A DNA stretch of 64,000 nt from CAWGGS01 sp046704745 (GCA_046704745.1 JBJKRL010000110.1:1-64000), one strand, 5' to 3'; counted from the first letter of the stretch, positions 46,488-56,018 are shown. The notes: generated by a model from the sequence alone, not told the origin. Numbers and translations are program-made.

Positions 46488-46607
46488 CTAAAAATCTTTC
46501 TTCACTCCCCATCTCGTAAAATTGATATTAAGAAGCCATTTCACAAAGGCAACGATTATGCCATCCGGCTTCGTTTCAGGGGCTTTGGGCGTTTTCTCCT
46601 TTTCCAT
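46488..46607 (-). CDS. Predicted 39-residue protein with hydrophobic helix
   Basis: This short frame (40 codons with stop) starts at ATG 46607 with a strong GGAGG six bases upstream. The protein begins with a charged, proline-rich segment (MEKEKTPKAPETKPD), then an amphipathic or membrane segment GIIVAFVKWLLNINFTRW, and ends GVKKDF. The ribosome binding site and balanced composition argue for a real gene. Function is unknown; it resembles the layout of small membrane-associated proteins. It would lie in the same direction as the winged-helix gene. Confidence 0.6.
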   Translation of the reverse strand: MEKEKTPKAPETKPDGIIVAFVKWLLNINFTRWGVKKDF

Positions 46608-46836
46608 ATGTTTCCTCCAGGGGTTTTAAAATAGGTTTGGCGTTTGAGTTTTTATTGAGGTCTATGTAGCAAAATAACAAAGCAATGAGAAGGAAAAAAG
46701 GTAAAGGATAGCATGAAGGCAGAAGGTCCGTCCTGCCGGTTTATTTGACGAAAGGCGGAGTTACGGTTACCGTATATGAGTAAAGCTGATCGCTCTTTAA
46801 CGTTCTATAATGAAAATGGGCTAAGGAGATACATCA

Positions 46837-49548
46837 ATGAAAAGACCTCTTATCTCCTTTAAGAGAACCGTTCGCTTGGCAATACCGCTGGTTGTCGTCA
46901 TCGTTGTTGGTCTTACAGTGCTTGCCTCCTATGTACAGGGCTGGCTATGGATGAAACAAATGGGCTATGTCCAGGTGTTTTGGCGTATCCTCTCCATTCG
47001 GGTAGTTCTTGCCGGATCGGCTTTTCTCCTCTGCTTGTTTACACTTTGGCTTAATCTCCGTTTTGCCATGTCGGGCATATTCTTACGACAAGACGAGAGG
47101 GATCAAAGGGCCTTGGTCATCTATAGCAGACAAGGCTTCGGCTTTTCCGTCTTCTGGTTTAAGACAGCGGCATTTCTGATTGCCGTTTTTATCGGATGCG
47201 TTTTTTTTTCCATCTACTTTACTCGATGGGATCTTTTCCTGCGGTTTCATTGGGGAGGTGTTTTCGGGCAGGTTGAACCGATTTTCGGCAAAGATATCGG
47301 TTTTTATATCTTCCGGCTTCCGTTTTATGAGCTTCTTCGCAACAGTCTGCTGGGATTGGCCGTAGTGACCCTTGTTCTCGTGGTACTGGCCTATCTGCAG
47401 TTTGGAACCTTCAGCCTTGGACAGTTACGAAACGGACGGCTGGACCGTCAGGAGGCAGGACACATTTTATCGCTTCTCTTTGCTCTTGCGTTGATCCTGG
47501 GATGGGGCTGTTATCTGGACCGTTTCGAACTCCTCTTTTCCTCTCGGGGAGTCGTCTATGGGGTAGGCTACACCGCCTTCCATATCGAACAACTGGGGCT
47601 ATGGGCCATGCTTTTTGCCTCCGTCGTCCTGGCCTGCATAATCGGATTCATGTTTTTAAGGCGCCGTCTTCTCTGGGGACTGATAGGCACAGGGGGCTAT
47701 TTCCTTCTCTATTTTCTGGTGCTCGTCCTTCTGCCGGGAATCGTACAGAAATTTATTGTCGAGCCCAATGAACTCCAGCTGGAAACACCGTACCTGAAAG
47801 ACAATATCAATTTTACCCGTAAGGCTTTTGGCCTCGACAAGATAGAAGAAAAGGCCTATCCCGCCTTGAATGATCTGAGTCTTAAGGCGATTAACGACAA
47901 CCGGACGACCATCAACAATATCCGGCTCTGGGATTGGCGGCCCATATTGCAAACTTACAGACAGACTCAGGAAATCCGGTTATACTACCAGTTTTATTCC
48001 GTGGATGTCGACCGCTATCATCTGGTTGACGGCTATCATCAGGTGATGTTGTCGGCCCGGGAACTGGCGGAAAACCTGCCTCAAAAGGCCCGGACCTGGG
48101 TAAACAGCTACCTCCAGTTTACCCATGGCTACGGCATGGTGATGAGCTTTGTTTCAAAACAGGAGGAAGGGGGATTGCCCGTTTATCTTTTAAAAGACAT
48201 CCCGCCTGTTTCCGATTTCCATTTGAAGATCGATCAACCGGCGATTTACTATGGTGAAAAGACTCCGGGGTATCGGATCGTTTCCACTCAGATCAAAGAA
48301 TTCGATTATCCCAAAGGCGATGACAATGTCTATACCAGATATAAAGGAAAAGGCGGCATTCCTCTGTATTCCTTTTGGAAGAGGCTGCTCTTTTCTTGGA
48401 CCCAGTCCGATATCAATATCCTGCTCACCTCCTATCTCACGCCTCAAAGCCGTATCCAGATTTATCGGGATGTTCAGGAGCGGGTGTCACAGATAGCCCC
48501 CTTCCTGACCCTTGATCACGATCCTTATCTGGTGCTTGCCCACGGCAAACTCTATTGGATTCAGGATGCCTACACCGTCAGCGACAAGTTCCCGTACTCG
48601 CAGCCGGTCAATGCCCTGCAAACTGAGTTAAACTATATCCGCAATTCGGTCAAGGCGGTGGTTGATGTGTATGACGGTACCGTGGATTTCTATGTGATGG
48701 ATCCCCATGACCCGATCCTTGCTCTCTATCGCCATGCCTTTCCTTCGATGTTCAAAGACCTGTCTCAGATGCCCGGGGATTTGAAAGACCATCTGCGTTA
48801 TCCCCGGGACATGTTTAAAATTCAGGCTGGGACCTATATGACCTATCATATGACCGATCCCCAGGTGTTTTACAACCAGGAGGACCTCTGGAGTGCGCCT
48901 CGGGAAAAATATGCCGGTGAATCGGTTCCGTTTGAGCCCTATTATCTTTTGATGCGCCTTCCCGACACCAAGCAGATCCAGTATCTGTTGATGACGCCGT
49001 TTACCCCCCAGAACCGGGATAATATGATTGCCTGGATGGGGGCAAAATGCGATTTTCCGGAATATGGGAAGATCATTGTCTATCAGCTGCCCAAAGAAAG
49101 GCTCACCTTCGGCCCCATTCAGATAGAGGCGATGATCGATCAGAACGCGCTCATCTCGGAGCAGCTGTCCCTGTGGGACCAAAAGGGGTCCCGGGTTATC
49201 CGGGGAAATCTGATCGTGATCCCCATCGATCACTCTATCCTCTATGTGGAACCGGTCTATCTCCTGGCCGAAGAGGTCGATATTCCCCAATTGGTCCGTG
49301 TTATCGTTGTGTCGGGGAAAAAAGTCGTAATGGAGCCGACTTTGGATCAGGCCATTAATGCGGTATTCGGTGCAAATCAGCCGCAGGGAAAACAGACGAG
49401 TGTCTCTACCCCTGTCGAATCCGAAACCTTAAATCGTGCAAGAGTTGGGCTTGATAAGGCTCGCGAGGCCCTCCAGGAAGGAAGATGGGATGATTTCGGC
49501 AAGGCCATGCAAAAACTCCAAGACACGTTATCAGCCAAAAAGAAATAA
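46837..49548 (+). CDS. UPF0182-family membrane protein
   Basis: The 903-residue protein fits the UPF0182 (COG1615) family. Roughly residues 1-310 hold seven or more membrane helices; the rest is a large domain, probably outside the cytoplasmic membrane, with conserved stretches such as NIRLWDWRPILQTYRQTQEI, YYQFYSVDVDRYHLVDGYHQ and SPYSQPVNALQTELNYIRNS-like FPYSQPVNALQTELNYIRNS. Function is unknown. A final coiled-coil tail follows (RVGLDKAREALQEGRW). A TATAAT lies at 46806-46811 but without a good partner element. Confidence 0.93.
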   Translation: MKRPLISFKRTVRLAIPLVVVIVVGLTVLASYVQGWLWMKQMGYVQVFWRILSIRVVLAGSAFLLCLFTLWLNLRFAMSGIFLRQDERDQRALVIYSRQGFGFSVFWFKTAAFLIAVFIGCVFFSIYFTRWDLFLRFHWGGVFGQVEPIFGKDIGFYIFRLPFYELLRNSLLGLAVVTLVLVVLAYLQFGTFSLGQLRNGRLDRQEAGHILSLLFALALILGWGCYLDRFELLFSSRGVVYGVGYTAFHIEQLGLWAMLFASVVLACIIGFMFLRRRLLWGLIGTGGYFLLYFLVLVLLPGIVQKFIVEPNELQLETPYLKDNINFTRKAFGLDKIEEKAYPALNDLSLKAINDNRTTINNIRLWDWRPILQTYRQTQEIRLYYQFYSVDVDRYHLVDGYHQVMLSARELAENLPQKARTWVNSYLQFTHGYGMVMSFVSKQEEGGLPVYLLKDIPPVSDFHLKIDQPAIYYGEKTPGYRIVSTQIKEFDYPKGDDNVYTRYKGKGGIPLYSFWKRLLFSWTQSDINILLTSYLTPQSRIQIYRDVQERVSQIAPFLTLDHDPYLVLAHGKLYWIQDAYTVSDKFPYSQPVNALQTELNYIRNSVKAVVDVYDGTVDFYVMDPHDPILALYRHAFPSMFKDLSQMPGDLKDHLRYPRDMFKIQAGTYMTYHMTDPQVFYNQEDLWSAPREKYAGESVPFEPYYLLMRLPDTKQIQYLLMTPFTPQNRDNMIAWMGAKCDFPEYGKIIVYQLPKERLTFGPIQIEAMIDQNALISEQLSLWDQKGSRVIRGNLIVIPIDHSILYVEPVYLLAEEVDIPQLVRVIVVSGKKVVMEPTLDQAINAVFGANQPQGKQTSVSTPVESETLNRARVGLDKAREALQEGRWDDFGKAMQKLQDTLSAKKK

Positions 49549-49664
49549 CCGTGGATAAATTCCTGGAGATTGGCGGTAAGATACAATACATACAATTTCT
49601 AACCAGTCGGAAACTAACGTTTTTTCTCATCCGAGCAAATGGAAAAACAAAGGAGAATCGCACT

Positions 49665-50528
49665 GTGGCACTGAAAAATATCTGTTCTCTGACTGCCGGA
49701 GGATGAACAACGAGACAAAAGGCCGGTGGACCCCGGCTGCAAGATGCAGTTCTCTCCGACAGAGGAAAAAAAGACCCTCTTGAACCGCAGATAACCTCGG
49801 ACCAGGAGCTGGCCCGGATTCAGGCGGCGATTATAAAGAAATATCGTGCTGTGGCCCATACGGCTAATGGGCATTTCAGATACCCGGTAGGCAGAATCGG
49901 GGCGCTGACCTTGGGGTATGATGCAGGGATTCTCGATGCGCTGACGGATGAATTTCTCGGTTCCTTCTGCGGGGTTGGGAATCCTTTTTCAATCGCACGC
50001 ATCGATAGGGGGAGCTCTGTCCTCGATGTCGGTTGTGGGGCGGGGCTTGATCTTTATGTGGCTTCCCGTCTGGCCGGAGAAGAGGGACATGTCTGGGGCG
50101 TTGATGTGTCCGAGGAAATGGTTCAGCGAGCCAGGAGGAACCTGGGAAGGCTTGCTGTAAAAAACGTTGAGATGGATCTTGTTTCATCCAAACGTCTGCC
50201 CTTTGCCGACGCTCTCTTCGATGTGGTGATCTCCAATGGGGTTATCAATCTTTCTCCAGACAAACCAGGACTTTTCGGTGAAATTTATCGGGTAGTAAAA
50301 CCCGGAGGTCGACTGCAGTTTGCCGATATCATATTGGAAGATTCTGCTTCGCCTCCCGCCGTCGATGCAGAATCCTGGGCACAGTGAATAGGAGGTGCGA
50401 TCCCCGGCGGGGATCAGGTGGCATTGATGCAGCAGGCGGGCTTTACCCAGGTTGTCCAGGTGGGTACCACTCCCACGAAAACAGCCGAGCAGACTGTCGG
50501 CGCCCTTTTCAGGGGAAATAAGGTCTGA
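49665..50528 (+). CDS. ArsM-like SAM methyltransferase, probable selenoprotein with two in-frame UGA codons
   Basis: One frame runs from GTG 49665 (AGGAG nine bases before) to TGA 50526-50528, giving 287 residues if TGA at 49704-49706 (residue 14) and 50385-50387 (residue 241) are selenocysteine. Between and after them is an ArsM/UbiE-type methyltransferase: NGHFRYPVGR, CGVGNPFS, the SAM motif VLDVGCGAGLDLYVASR, VISNGVINLSPDKPG, and VVKPGGRLQFADIIL. After the second UGA the frame goes on IGGAIPGGDQVALMQQAGFT and ends ALFRGNKV, as family members do; the UGA takes the place of the conserved Cys of the WxxCxxGA motif. The first arsenic-binding Cys (SNCVINL in ArsM) is Gly here. Each UGA has a SECIS-like hairpin. 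Alternatives are a pseudogene or a short product from GTG 49851 to 50387. Confidence 0.7.
49704..49737 (+). promoter_or_regulatory. SECIS-like hairpin after the first UGA
   Basis: After UGA at 49704-49706, the arms GCCGG (49722-49726) and CCGGC (49733-49737) pair around the loop TGGACC. The loop starts 20 nt after UGA and has G in its second position, within the published rules for bacterial SECIS elements (loop 16-37 nt from UGA, G in the first two loop bases). Confidence 0.45.
50385..50415 (+). promoter_or_regulatory. SECIS-like hairpin after the second UGA
   Basis: UGA at 50385-50387 is followed, after 11 bases, by a perfect 7-bp stem GATCCCC (50399-50405) and GGGGATC (50409-50415) with the triloop GGC. 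The loop begins 18 nt after the UGA and starts with G, matching bacterial SECIS rules. There is no T-run, so it is not a terminator. Confidence 0.65.
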
Positions 50529-50532
50529 ATTA

Positions 50533-50718
50533 TGGTTCATCCCGATTTAGCGTACTTTTGCAAAGCCGAAAGACACAATCCGGCGGAGGTCATCGTTTCC
50601 GGCCGCTGCTCTGCGGCCTGACGTGGTTCCCGGGCGGGCCTCCGCAATGCGATCTCCGACGACGACCTCCGCCTCCTTGGTTTATAGATACCTGCGCCTG
50701 AGCCGGATGAACCTGAAT
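50533..50718. repeat. Non-coding repeat of a second family
   Basis: The left end ATGGTTCATCCCGATTTAGC and the right end GAGCCGGATGAACC are inverted copies. The left end also occurs, reversed, at about 37009-37036, and a weaker right end at about 26797-26810. The inside is GC-rich with the palindrome GGCCGCTGCTCTGCGGCC. No coding signal is seen. Confidence 0.55.
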
Positions 50719-50835
50719 TATCATTTGTTATCCCGTTGATATGCCTTTCTTCCTTGCACTATGACTGCATGATGTGTAAAGAGAGAAGATTGATTTGGGA
50801 AGAATTCCGTTTTGTTGCAGCGTTAGAGACTGATT

Positions 50836-51930
50836 ATGGGCTTCACACCGGTAATTGGAAAATCGATTAAAAGGCAGCTGGAGGATCGGGAGGAACAGAT
50901 CCTTTCCCGGCATGCCATGCTTAGCAAAAATTCAAGAGGACGCCGTTTTCCAGAGGTTGAGCAGGAAACCGATATCCGCTTGGCCTTCCAGAGAGATCGG
51001 GATCGCATTACTCACTCCAAGACCTTTCGTCGATTGAAATACAAGACGCAGGTTTTTCTTGCCCCTACCGGCGATCATTATCGAACCCGGCTCACCCATG
51101 TCCTGGAGGTGTCCCAGATCGCCAGGACCATCACCTCGGCACTTTGTCTCAACGAAGCCTTAACCGAGGCCATCGCCCTGGGGCATGATCTTGGCCACAC
51201 CCCCTTCGGCCATGCCGGAGAAGCCACCTTAAACGAGCTGCATCCAGGCGGTTTCCGTCACTATGTGCACAGTCTGAGAGTTGTGGATTTTTTGGAAAAC
51301 GACGGTACAGGTTTGAATCTGACCCACGAGGTGCGAAACGGCATCATCAGGCATTCCAAAGGACGTGATGATATCTTTCCCAGGAATTCGTCCGGGTTGG
51401 CCGTCACCCTGGAGGGGAAGATCGTGCGCATTGCCGATATTATCGCCTATGTAAATCATGATATGGACGATGCGTTTCGCGCCGGCATTTTGAAGGAATC
51501 GGATCTTCCGTCCGACATTAAAAAGGTGATCGGCGACCGTCATTCCGCAAGGATCAGTAATATGGTGCGCGACCTGATTGTCGAGTCGCTTACGGCGGAC
51601 GACGGCCATCTTCATATCAGCGACAGAATGCTGGAGGCGATTACCAATCTGCGAACCTTCCTCTATCACAATGTCTATCGTTATCATCTTGTTCACAAGG
51701 AGTTTGAGAAGGCGCAACGGATTATCCGCGACCTTTATGCCTATTTTCTGGAAAACGGGCTGGTAAAACGTCGGGGACTTTTTTGGGAGCACATGAACGA
51801 CAAAGCGCAATGGTCCGATGAAAAGACTGCTCACCGCAGGGTGTGTGATTTTATCGCCGGAATGACCGATCGGTATGCGCTGGGTCTCTATGAACATCTT
51901 TTCATGCCCAAGCCTTGGACCGTAAGGTAA
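50836..51930 (+). CDS. dgt: Deoxyguanosinetriphosphate triphosphohydrolase-like protein
   Basis: The 364-residue protein belongs to the HD-domain dNTPase family. The metal-binding HD motif is in LGHDLGHTPFGHAGE, with TRLTHVLEVSQIARTI giving the first His and IVRIADIIAYVNHDMDDA the last Asp. The stretch IRLAFQRDRDRITHSKTFRRLKYKTQVFL is a family hallmark shown here in part. These enzymes hydrolyse dGTP or other dNTPs to nucleosides plus tripolyphosphate. The start is ATG 50836; no strong ribosome binding site precedes it. It stands between the repeat at 50533 and valS. Confidence 0.92.
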   Translation: MGFTPVIGKSIKRQLEDREEQILSRHAMLSKNSRGRRFPEVEQETDIRLAFQRDRDRITHSKTFRRLKYKTQVFLAPTGDHYRTRLTHVLEVSQIARTITSALCLNEALTEAIALGHDLGHTPFGHAGEATLNELHPGGFRHYVHSLRVVDFLENDGTGLNLTHEVRNGIIRHSKGRDDIFPRNSSGLAVTLEGKIVRIADIIAYVNHDMDDAFRAGILKESDLPSDIKKVIGDRHSARISNMVRDLIVESLTADDGHLHISDRMLEAITNLRTFLYHNVYRYHLVHKEFEKAQRIIRDLYAYFLENGLVKRRGLFWEHMNDKAQWSDEKTAHRRVCDFIAGMTDRYALGLYEHLFMPKPWTVR

Positions 51931-52357
51931 CCGAGGAAAAATGGTGCTGGTTTTCGGGCGATAGGGCAACAGTTCTATTCAAGGTTGACAGGCTTGTCAA
52001 AAAATAACCCAGGCTTTAATATAATAATATATATAATAATGTTGCTTAAATGAACTTATTCCAACATGCGAACTTTAAAGGAAGGCGTCGTTGACAGATG
52101 CGGCTGCATCGTAACAAGGTTTGCTGTTTTTTCCCGTTTTGCCTGCGAATGAAGCTGCGGAAGAAGTCAGGACAGGTTTATTTGAAATAAAAATCTTGAA
52201 CTGCAAAGCCGTCTTAGGGTAGTGTCTGGGCTTATTTCAGAAAGAGCCGAATTTTACAACCTGCCGGTGCCGAAACCACTGAAGATAAGAAGGTCTGGGC
52301 ATCCTACAGGTTCATGTTGCATATGTACCGGAGTCTGACGAGAATTAAGGCCGAGAA
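51931..52357. other. Intergenic region before valS
   Basis: The 427-bp gap is AT-rich around 52015-52045 (ATATAATAATATATATAATA) and probably holds the valS promoter. No attenuator, T-box or gene was recognised. Confidence 0.45.
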
Positions 52358-55024
52358 ATGAACGATAAAGATCTGTTGAGTAAGAGTTATGTCTTTGCTG
52401 AAGTAGAAGAAAAATGGCTTTCACGCTGGCAGGAGCTGGGGTGTTTTACTGCGACCATGGAAGAGGGGCGACCGTCGTTTTCCATTGTCATTCCGCCACC
52501 CAACGTAACCGGGGTGCTCCATGTTGGCCATGCCTTAAATAACACCATGCAGGACGTTCTCACCAGGTACCACAGGATGTGCGGTCACAACACCCTGTGG
52601 GTGCCGGGAACCGATCATGCCGGAATCGCCACCCAGAATGTGGTCGAGAAACAACTGGCAACCGAGGGAAAAAATCGCCACGATCTCGGCCGGGAGGCCT
52701 TTATCGAGCGGGTCTGGCAGTGGAAGGAGGAAAAGGGCGGGACCATCATCAACCAGCTCAAGCGTCTTGGCTGCTCCTGCGACTGGCAGCGGGAGCGTTT
52801 TACCATGGACGAGGGACTATCCAGAGCGGTCCGCGAGGTCTTTGTCCGTCTCTACAAGGAAAAACTGATCTATAAAGGCGATTATATCGTCAACTGGTGC
52901 CCCCGCTGCAAGACGGCTCTGGCGGATGACGAGGTCGAGCATGAACCGGTCAAGGGCAAACTTTATTATATCCGCTACCCCTATGCCGACGGCTCGGGTC
53001 ATGTTGTGGTGGCCACCACCCGGCCGGAAACCATGCTCGGCGATACGGCCGTGGCGGCCCACCCAGATGATGAGCGTTATCAAGGCCTTGCCGGAATCGG
53101 CATCAGACTGCCGCTGACTGACCGGGTGGTTCCCGTGGTCTACGACTACCATGTCCAGAAGGACTTCGGCACAGGCGCGCTCAAAGTCACTCCGTCCCAT
53201 GACCGGAATGACTATGAGATAGGCAAGCGCCACAATCTGCCGCTTTTGAAGGTCATGGACGATGACGGTGTCATGAACGAAGAGGCCGGCGTCTACCGAG
53301 GGCTCGATCGCTTTGCCTGCCGGAAGAAGATTGTGGAGGATCTTGAGAGCCTGGGGCTGCTCGATCACATTGAGGACTTGGACCATGCGGTCGGGCATTG
53401 TTATCGCTGTAAAACCGTGGTTGAGCAGACCACCTCGCTGCAGTGGTTTGTGTCCGTGAAGCCGTTGGCCGACAAGGCGGTGGCCGCAGTGCGTGACGGT
53501 CGTATCCGCCTCTACCCGAAGACCTGGTACAACAATTTTTACGGTTGGATGAACGATATCCGCGACTGGTGCATCTCCCGCCAGATCTGGTGGGGGCACC
53601 GCATCCCGGCTTGGATCTGCAGTGACTGCGGTGAGCTGATCGTCGAATCCGTCGATCCCGTACACTGTCCGAAATGCAATTCGAAAAATATCGACCAGGA
53701 AACCGATGTCCTGGACACCTGGTTCTCTTCGGCGCTCTGGCCTTTCTCCACCATGGGCTGGCCGGAGAAGACGCCGGAGCTGGCAACCTTTTATCCGACG
53801 TCGGTGTTGATCACCAGCTTCGATATCATCTTTTTCTGGGTGGCCCGGATGATGATGATGGGCCTGCATTTCATGGATCAAGTCCCGTTCAACGACGTCT
53901 ACCTCCACGCCCTGGTTCGCGATAAAAACGGCAAGAAGATGTCCAAGTCCACCGGCAACGTCATCGATCCTTTAGTGGTCATGAGTGAATACGGCACCGA
54001 TGCCCTGCGTTTCACCCTGACCGCCTTTGCCGCTCAGGGACGCGAAGTCAGGCTTGATGAGGAGCGAATCGAGGGGTACCGGCACTTCATCAACAAGCTG
54101 TGGAACGCCGCCCGGTTTTCCATGATGCATCTTGATGACTGCGACGGTTCGGAAAGGGGTGCGGTTGCAGCTCCTGCCGCCTTGCCGCTCGTTCACCGCT
54201 GGATCTTGAGCCGCACTGCCAAAACAGTTGCGGAAGTGCGGCGCAGTTTTGACGAGTACCATTTCAACGAGGCGGCATCGGCCATCTACCAGTTTGTCTG
54301 GCGGGAGTTCTGCGACTGGTATGTTGAATGGATCAAGGCCGATCTATTCGGTACCGACGAAGCCCGCAAACGTCAGGCAAAAGGCGTCCTTCTCGTGGTG
54401 CTTGAAACGATTTTAAAGCTTATCCATCCCATTACCCCCTTTGTCACAGAGGAGATCTGGAGCGTGCTGCCGGGCGAACGTCCACCGCTCATGACCTCTG
54501 AATTTCCCAGGCTGCAGGAAGATTGGCAGGATGGAACGGCGGAGGAAGAGATGGAGCTGTTGATGGGGATCATCACCGGCATCCGCAATATCCGATCGGA
54601 GTCGGAAATACACCCGTCAAAGAAGATAGAAGCCGTCGTGGTCTGTCCCGAACGGAAGAAGGCGGAGTTGATTAAACGCCTTTCAGCAACCATCATCGAC
54701 CTGACCCGTCTTGCAGGCTTTACCGTGCAGGCAGAGAATACAAAACCGGCCGATGCGGCAACGTTTATCGCTGGCGATATGGAGATCTATGTGCCGCTTA
54801 AGGGATTGGTCGATGTGGAAGCCGAACTGGCAAAGCTCGGCAAGGAGCGGGACAAGGTTGCAGTGAAACTGAAACAGATTAACGGCAAGCTGAAAAACGC
54901 CGGGTTTTTGGCCAATGCACCGGCAGATGTAGTCGTAAAGGAAAAGGAAAAGAAAGCGGCTCTTGATGCCCATCTGGAAAAGATTGCCGAGGCGGAAGAG
55001 CGGCTGAAAAAGATCGATTGCTGA
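52358..55024 (+). CDS. valS: Valyl-tRNA synthetase
   Basis: This 888-residue class I enzyme charges tRNA-Val. The HIGH motif appears as HVGH at residues 55-58 in PPNVTGVLHVGHALNN, and the KMSKS motif at about residues 526-530 (KNGKKMSKSTGNV). An editing (CP1) domain lies between, containing TTRPETMLGDTAVAAHPDD. The anticodon-binding helical domain and a C-terminal coiled coil (VDVEAELAKLGKERDKVAVK) complete the normal length. The nadC gene starts 8 bp after its stop codon. Confidence 0.98.
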   Translation: MNDKDLLSKSYVFAEVEEKWLSRWQELGCFTATMEEGRPSFSIVIPPPNVTGVLHVGHALNNTMQDVLTRYHRMCGHNTLWVPGTDHAGIATQNVVEKQLATEGKNRHDLGREAFIERVWQWKEEKGGTIINQLKRLGCSCDWQRERFTMDEGLSRAVREVFVRLYKEKLIYKGDYIVNWCPRCKTALADDEVEHEPVKGKLYYIRYPYADGSGHVVVATTRPETMLGDTAVAAHPDDERYQGLAGIGIRLPLTDRVVPVVYDYHVQKDFGTGALKVTPSHDRNDYEIGKRHNLPLLKVMDDDGVMNEEAGVYRGLDRFACRKKIVEDLESLGLLDHIEDLDHAVGHCYRCKTVVEQTTSLQWFVSVKPLADKAVAAVRDGRIRLYPKTWYNNFYGWMNDIRDWCISRQIWWGHRIPAWICSDCGELIVESVDPVHCPKCNSKNIDQETDVLDTWFSSALWPFSTMGWPEKTPELATFYPTSVLITSFDIIFFWVARMMMMGLHFMDQVPFNDVYLHALVRDKNGKKMSKSTGNVIDPLVVMSEYGTDALRFTLTAFAAQGREVRLDEERIEGYRHFINKLWNAARFSMMHLDDCDGSERGAVAAPAALPLVHRWILSRTAKTVAEVRRSFDEYHFNEAASAIYQFVWREFCDWYVEWIKADLFGTDEARKRQAKGVLLVVLETILKLIHPITPFVTEEIWSVLPGERPPLMTSEFPRLQEDWQDGTAEEEMELLMGIITGIRNIRSESEIHPSKKIEAVVVCPERKKAELIKRLSATIIDLTRLAGFTVQAENTKPADAATFIAGDMEIYVPLKGLVDVEAELAKLGKERDKVAVKLKQINGKLKNAGFLANAPADVVVKEKEKKAALDAHLEKIAEAEERLKKIDC

Positions 55025-55032
55025 CACAACCC

Positions 55033-55863
55033 ATGGATAAAAATCAACTGCAGAAAATGATTCGTTCTTTCCTGGCCGAGGATATCGGCAGGGGGGATTT
55101 GACCAGCGAATCGATATTTACCCCGTCACAGACGGGCGGCGCTCGTCTGGTGGCCAGGGAACACTGTATCGCAGCAGGTGTTCAGGTTGCCGCCGAAGTC
55201 TTCAGGGTACAAAATCCCGAGATATCTGTTGCTGATGCCTTAGAAGACGGTACAGCAGCCCGGCCCGGAGACAGCCTGTTTGCCGTAACCGGGCCGGTGG
55301 TCGATATGCTCAAGGCCGAACGGTGCGCGCTCAATCTTTTGCAACGCCTCTCCGGTATTGCCACAATCACCCGGCGGTTCGTGGATGCCGTAGGGCCGCT
55401 TCCTGCCCGGATCACCGATACCCGCAAGACCACGCCCGGTCTGCGCCTGCTGGAAAAATATGCGGTTGGCGTGGGCGGCGGGTACAACCATCGCTTTAAC
55501 CTGACCGATGGGGTGCTTATAAAAGACAACCATATCGCTGCCTGCGGCTCCATCACCGAAGCCGTTTCCCGGGTCAGGAAAAAGGTGCCCCATACCATCC
55601 GGATCGAGGTGGAAACGGACACCTTGGAGCAGGTACAGGAATGCCTGATATGTGGGGTCGATATCATCATGCTCGATAATATGGATCTGGAAACAATGAG
55701 AAAAGCAGTTGAGATTATTGATCATAAATGCATGGTGGAGGCCTCGGGCGGAGTCAGCTTGGAAACGGTGGCCGGTATTGCCGCAACCGGGGTGGATATC
55801 ATTTCCGTGGGAGCGCTTACCCACTCGGCGCCGGCCTGTGATATTGGAATGGACTGGCTCTAA
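55033..55863 (+). CDS. nadC: Nicotinate-nucleotide pyrophosphorylase
   Basis: The 276-residue enzyme converts quinolinate and PRPP to nicotinate mononucleotide, a step of de novo NAD synthesis. Family landmarks are FLAEDIGRGDLTSES near the start, LNLLQRLSGIATITRRFVDA, ITDTRKTTPGLRLLEKYAV with the catalytic Lys/Arg cluster, and VEASGGVSLETVAGIAATGVD. The start is ATG 55033, since the first residues of the family follow it; a TTG at 55018 inside valS is also in frame. It is probably co-transcribed with valS. Confidence 0.96.
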   Translation: MDKNQLQKMIRSFLAEDIGRGDLTSESIFTPSQTGGARLVAREHCIAAGVQVAAEVFRVQNPEISVADALEDGTAARPGDSLFAVTGPVVDMLKAERCALNLLQRLSGIATITRRFVDAVGPLPARITDTRKTTPGLRLLEKYAVGVGGGYNHRFNLTDGVLIKDNHIAACGSITEAVSRVRKKVPHTIRIEVETDTLEQVQECLICGVDIIMLDNMDLETMRKAVEIIDHKCMVEASGGVSLETVAGIAATGVDIISVGALTHSAPACDIGMDWL

Positions 55864-56018
55864 GAGAAAACATATGTAACTGCTCTAATTGAAAAATATT
55901 TCTTGATTCTTGGCCCAGGAATATGCGATACTTTTCGCATGCCGATCAGGAGGTATTGTCCGGTGTTTACCGGCAATGTCATGTGAACACGTCGATATCA
56001 TAAATAGAGGAACCTCTT

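Noticed and set aside
50385..50415. Reading of the hairpin after the second UGA as a terminator
   Set aside because: There is no T-run after the stem, and the frame continues with family-like sequence beyond it.
52817..53908. 363-codon open frame on the minus strand
   Set aside because: It lies wholly within valS; its length is explained by the GC-rich codon use of the real gene.
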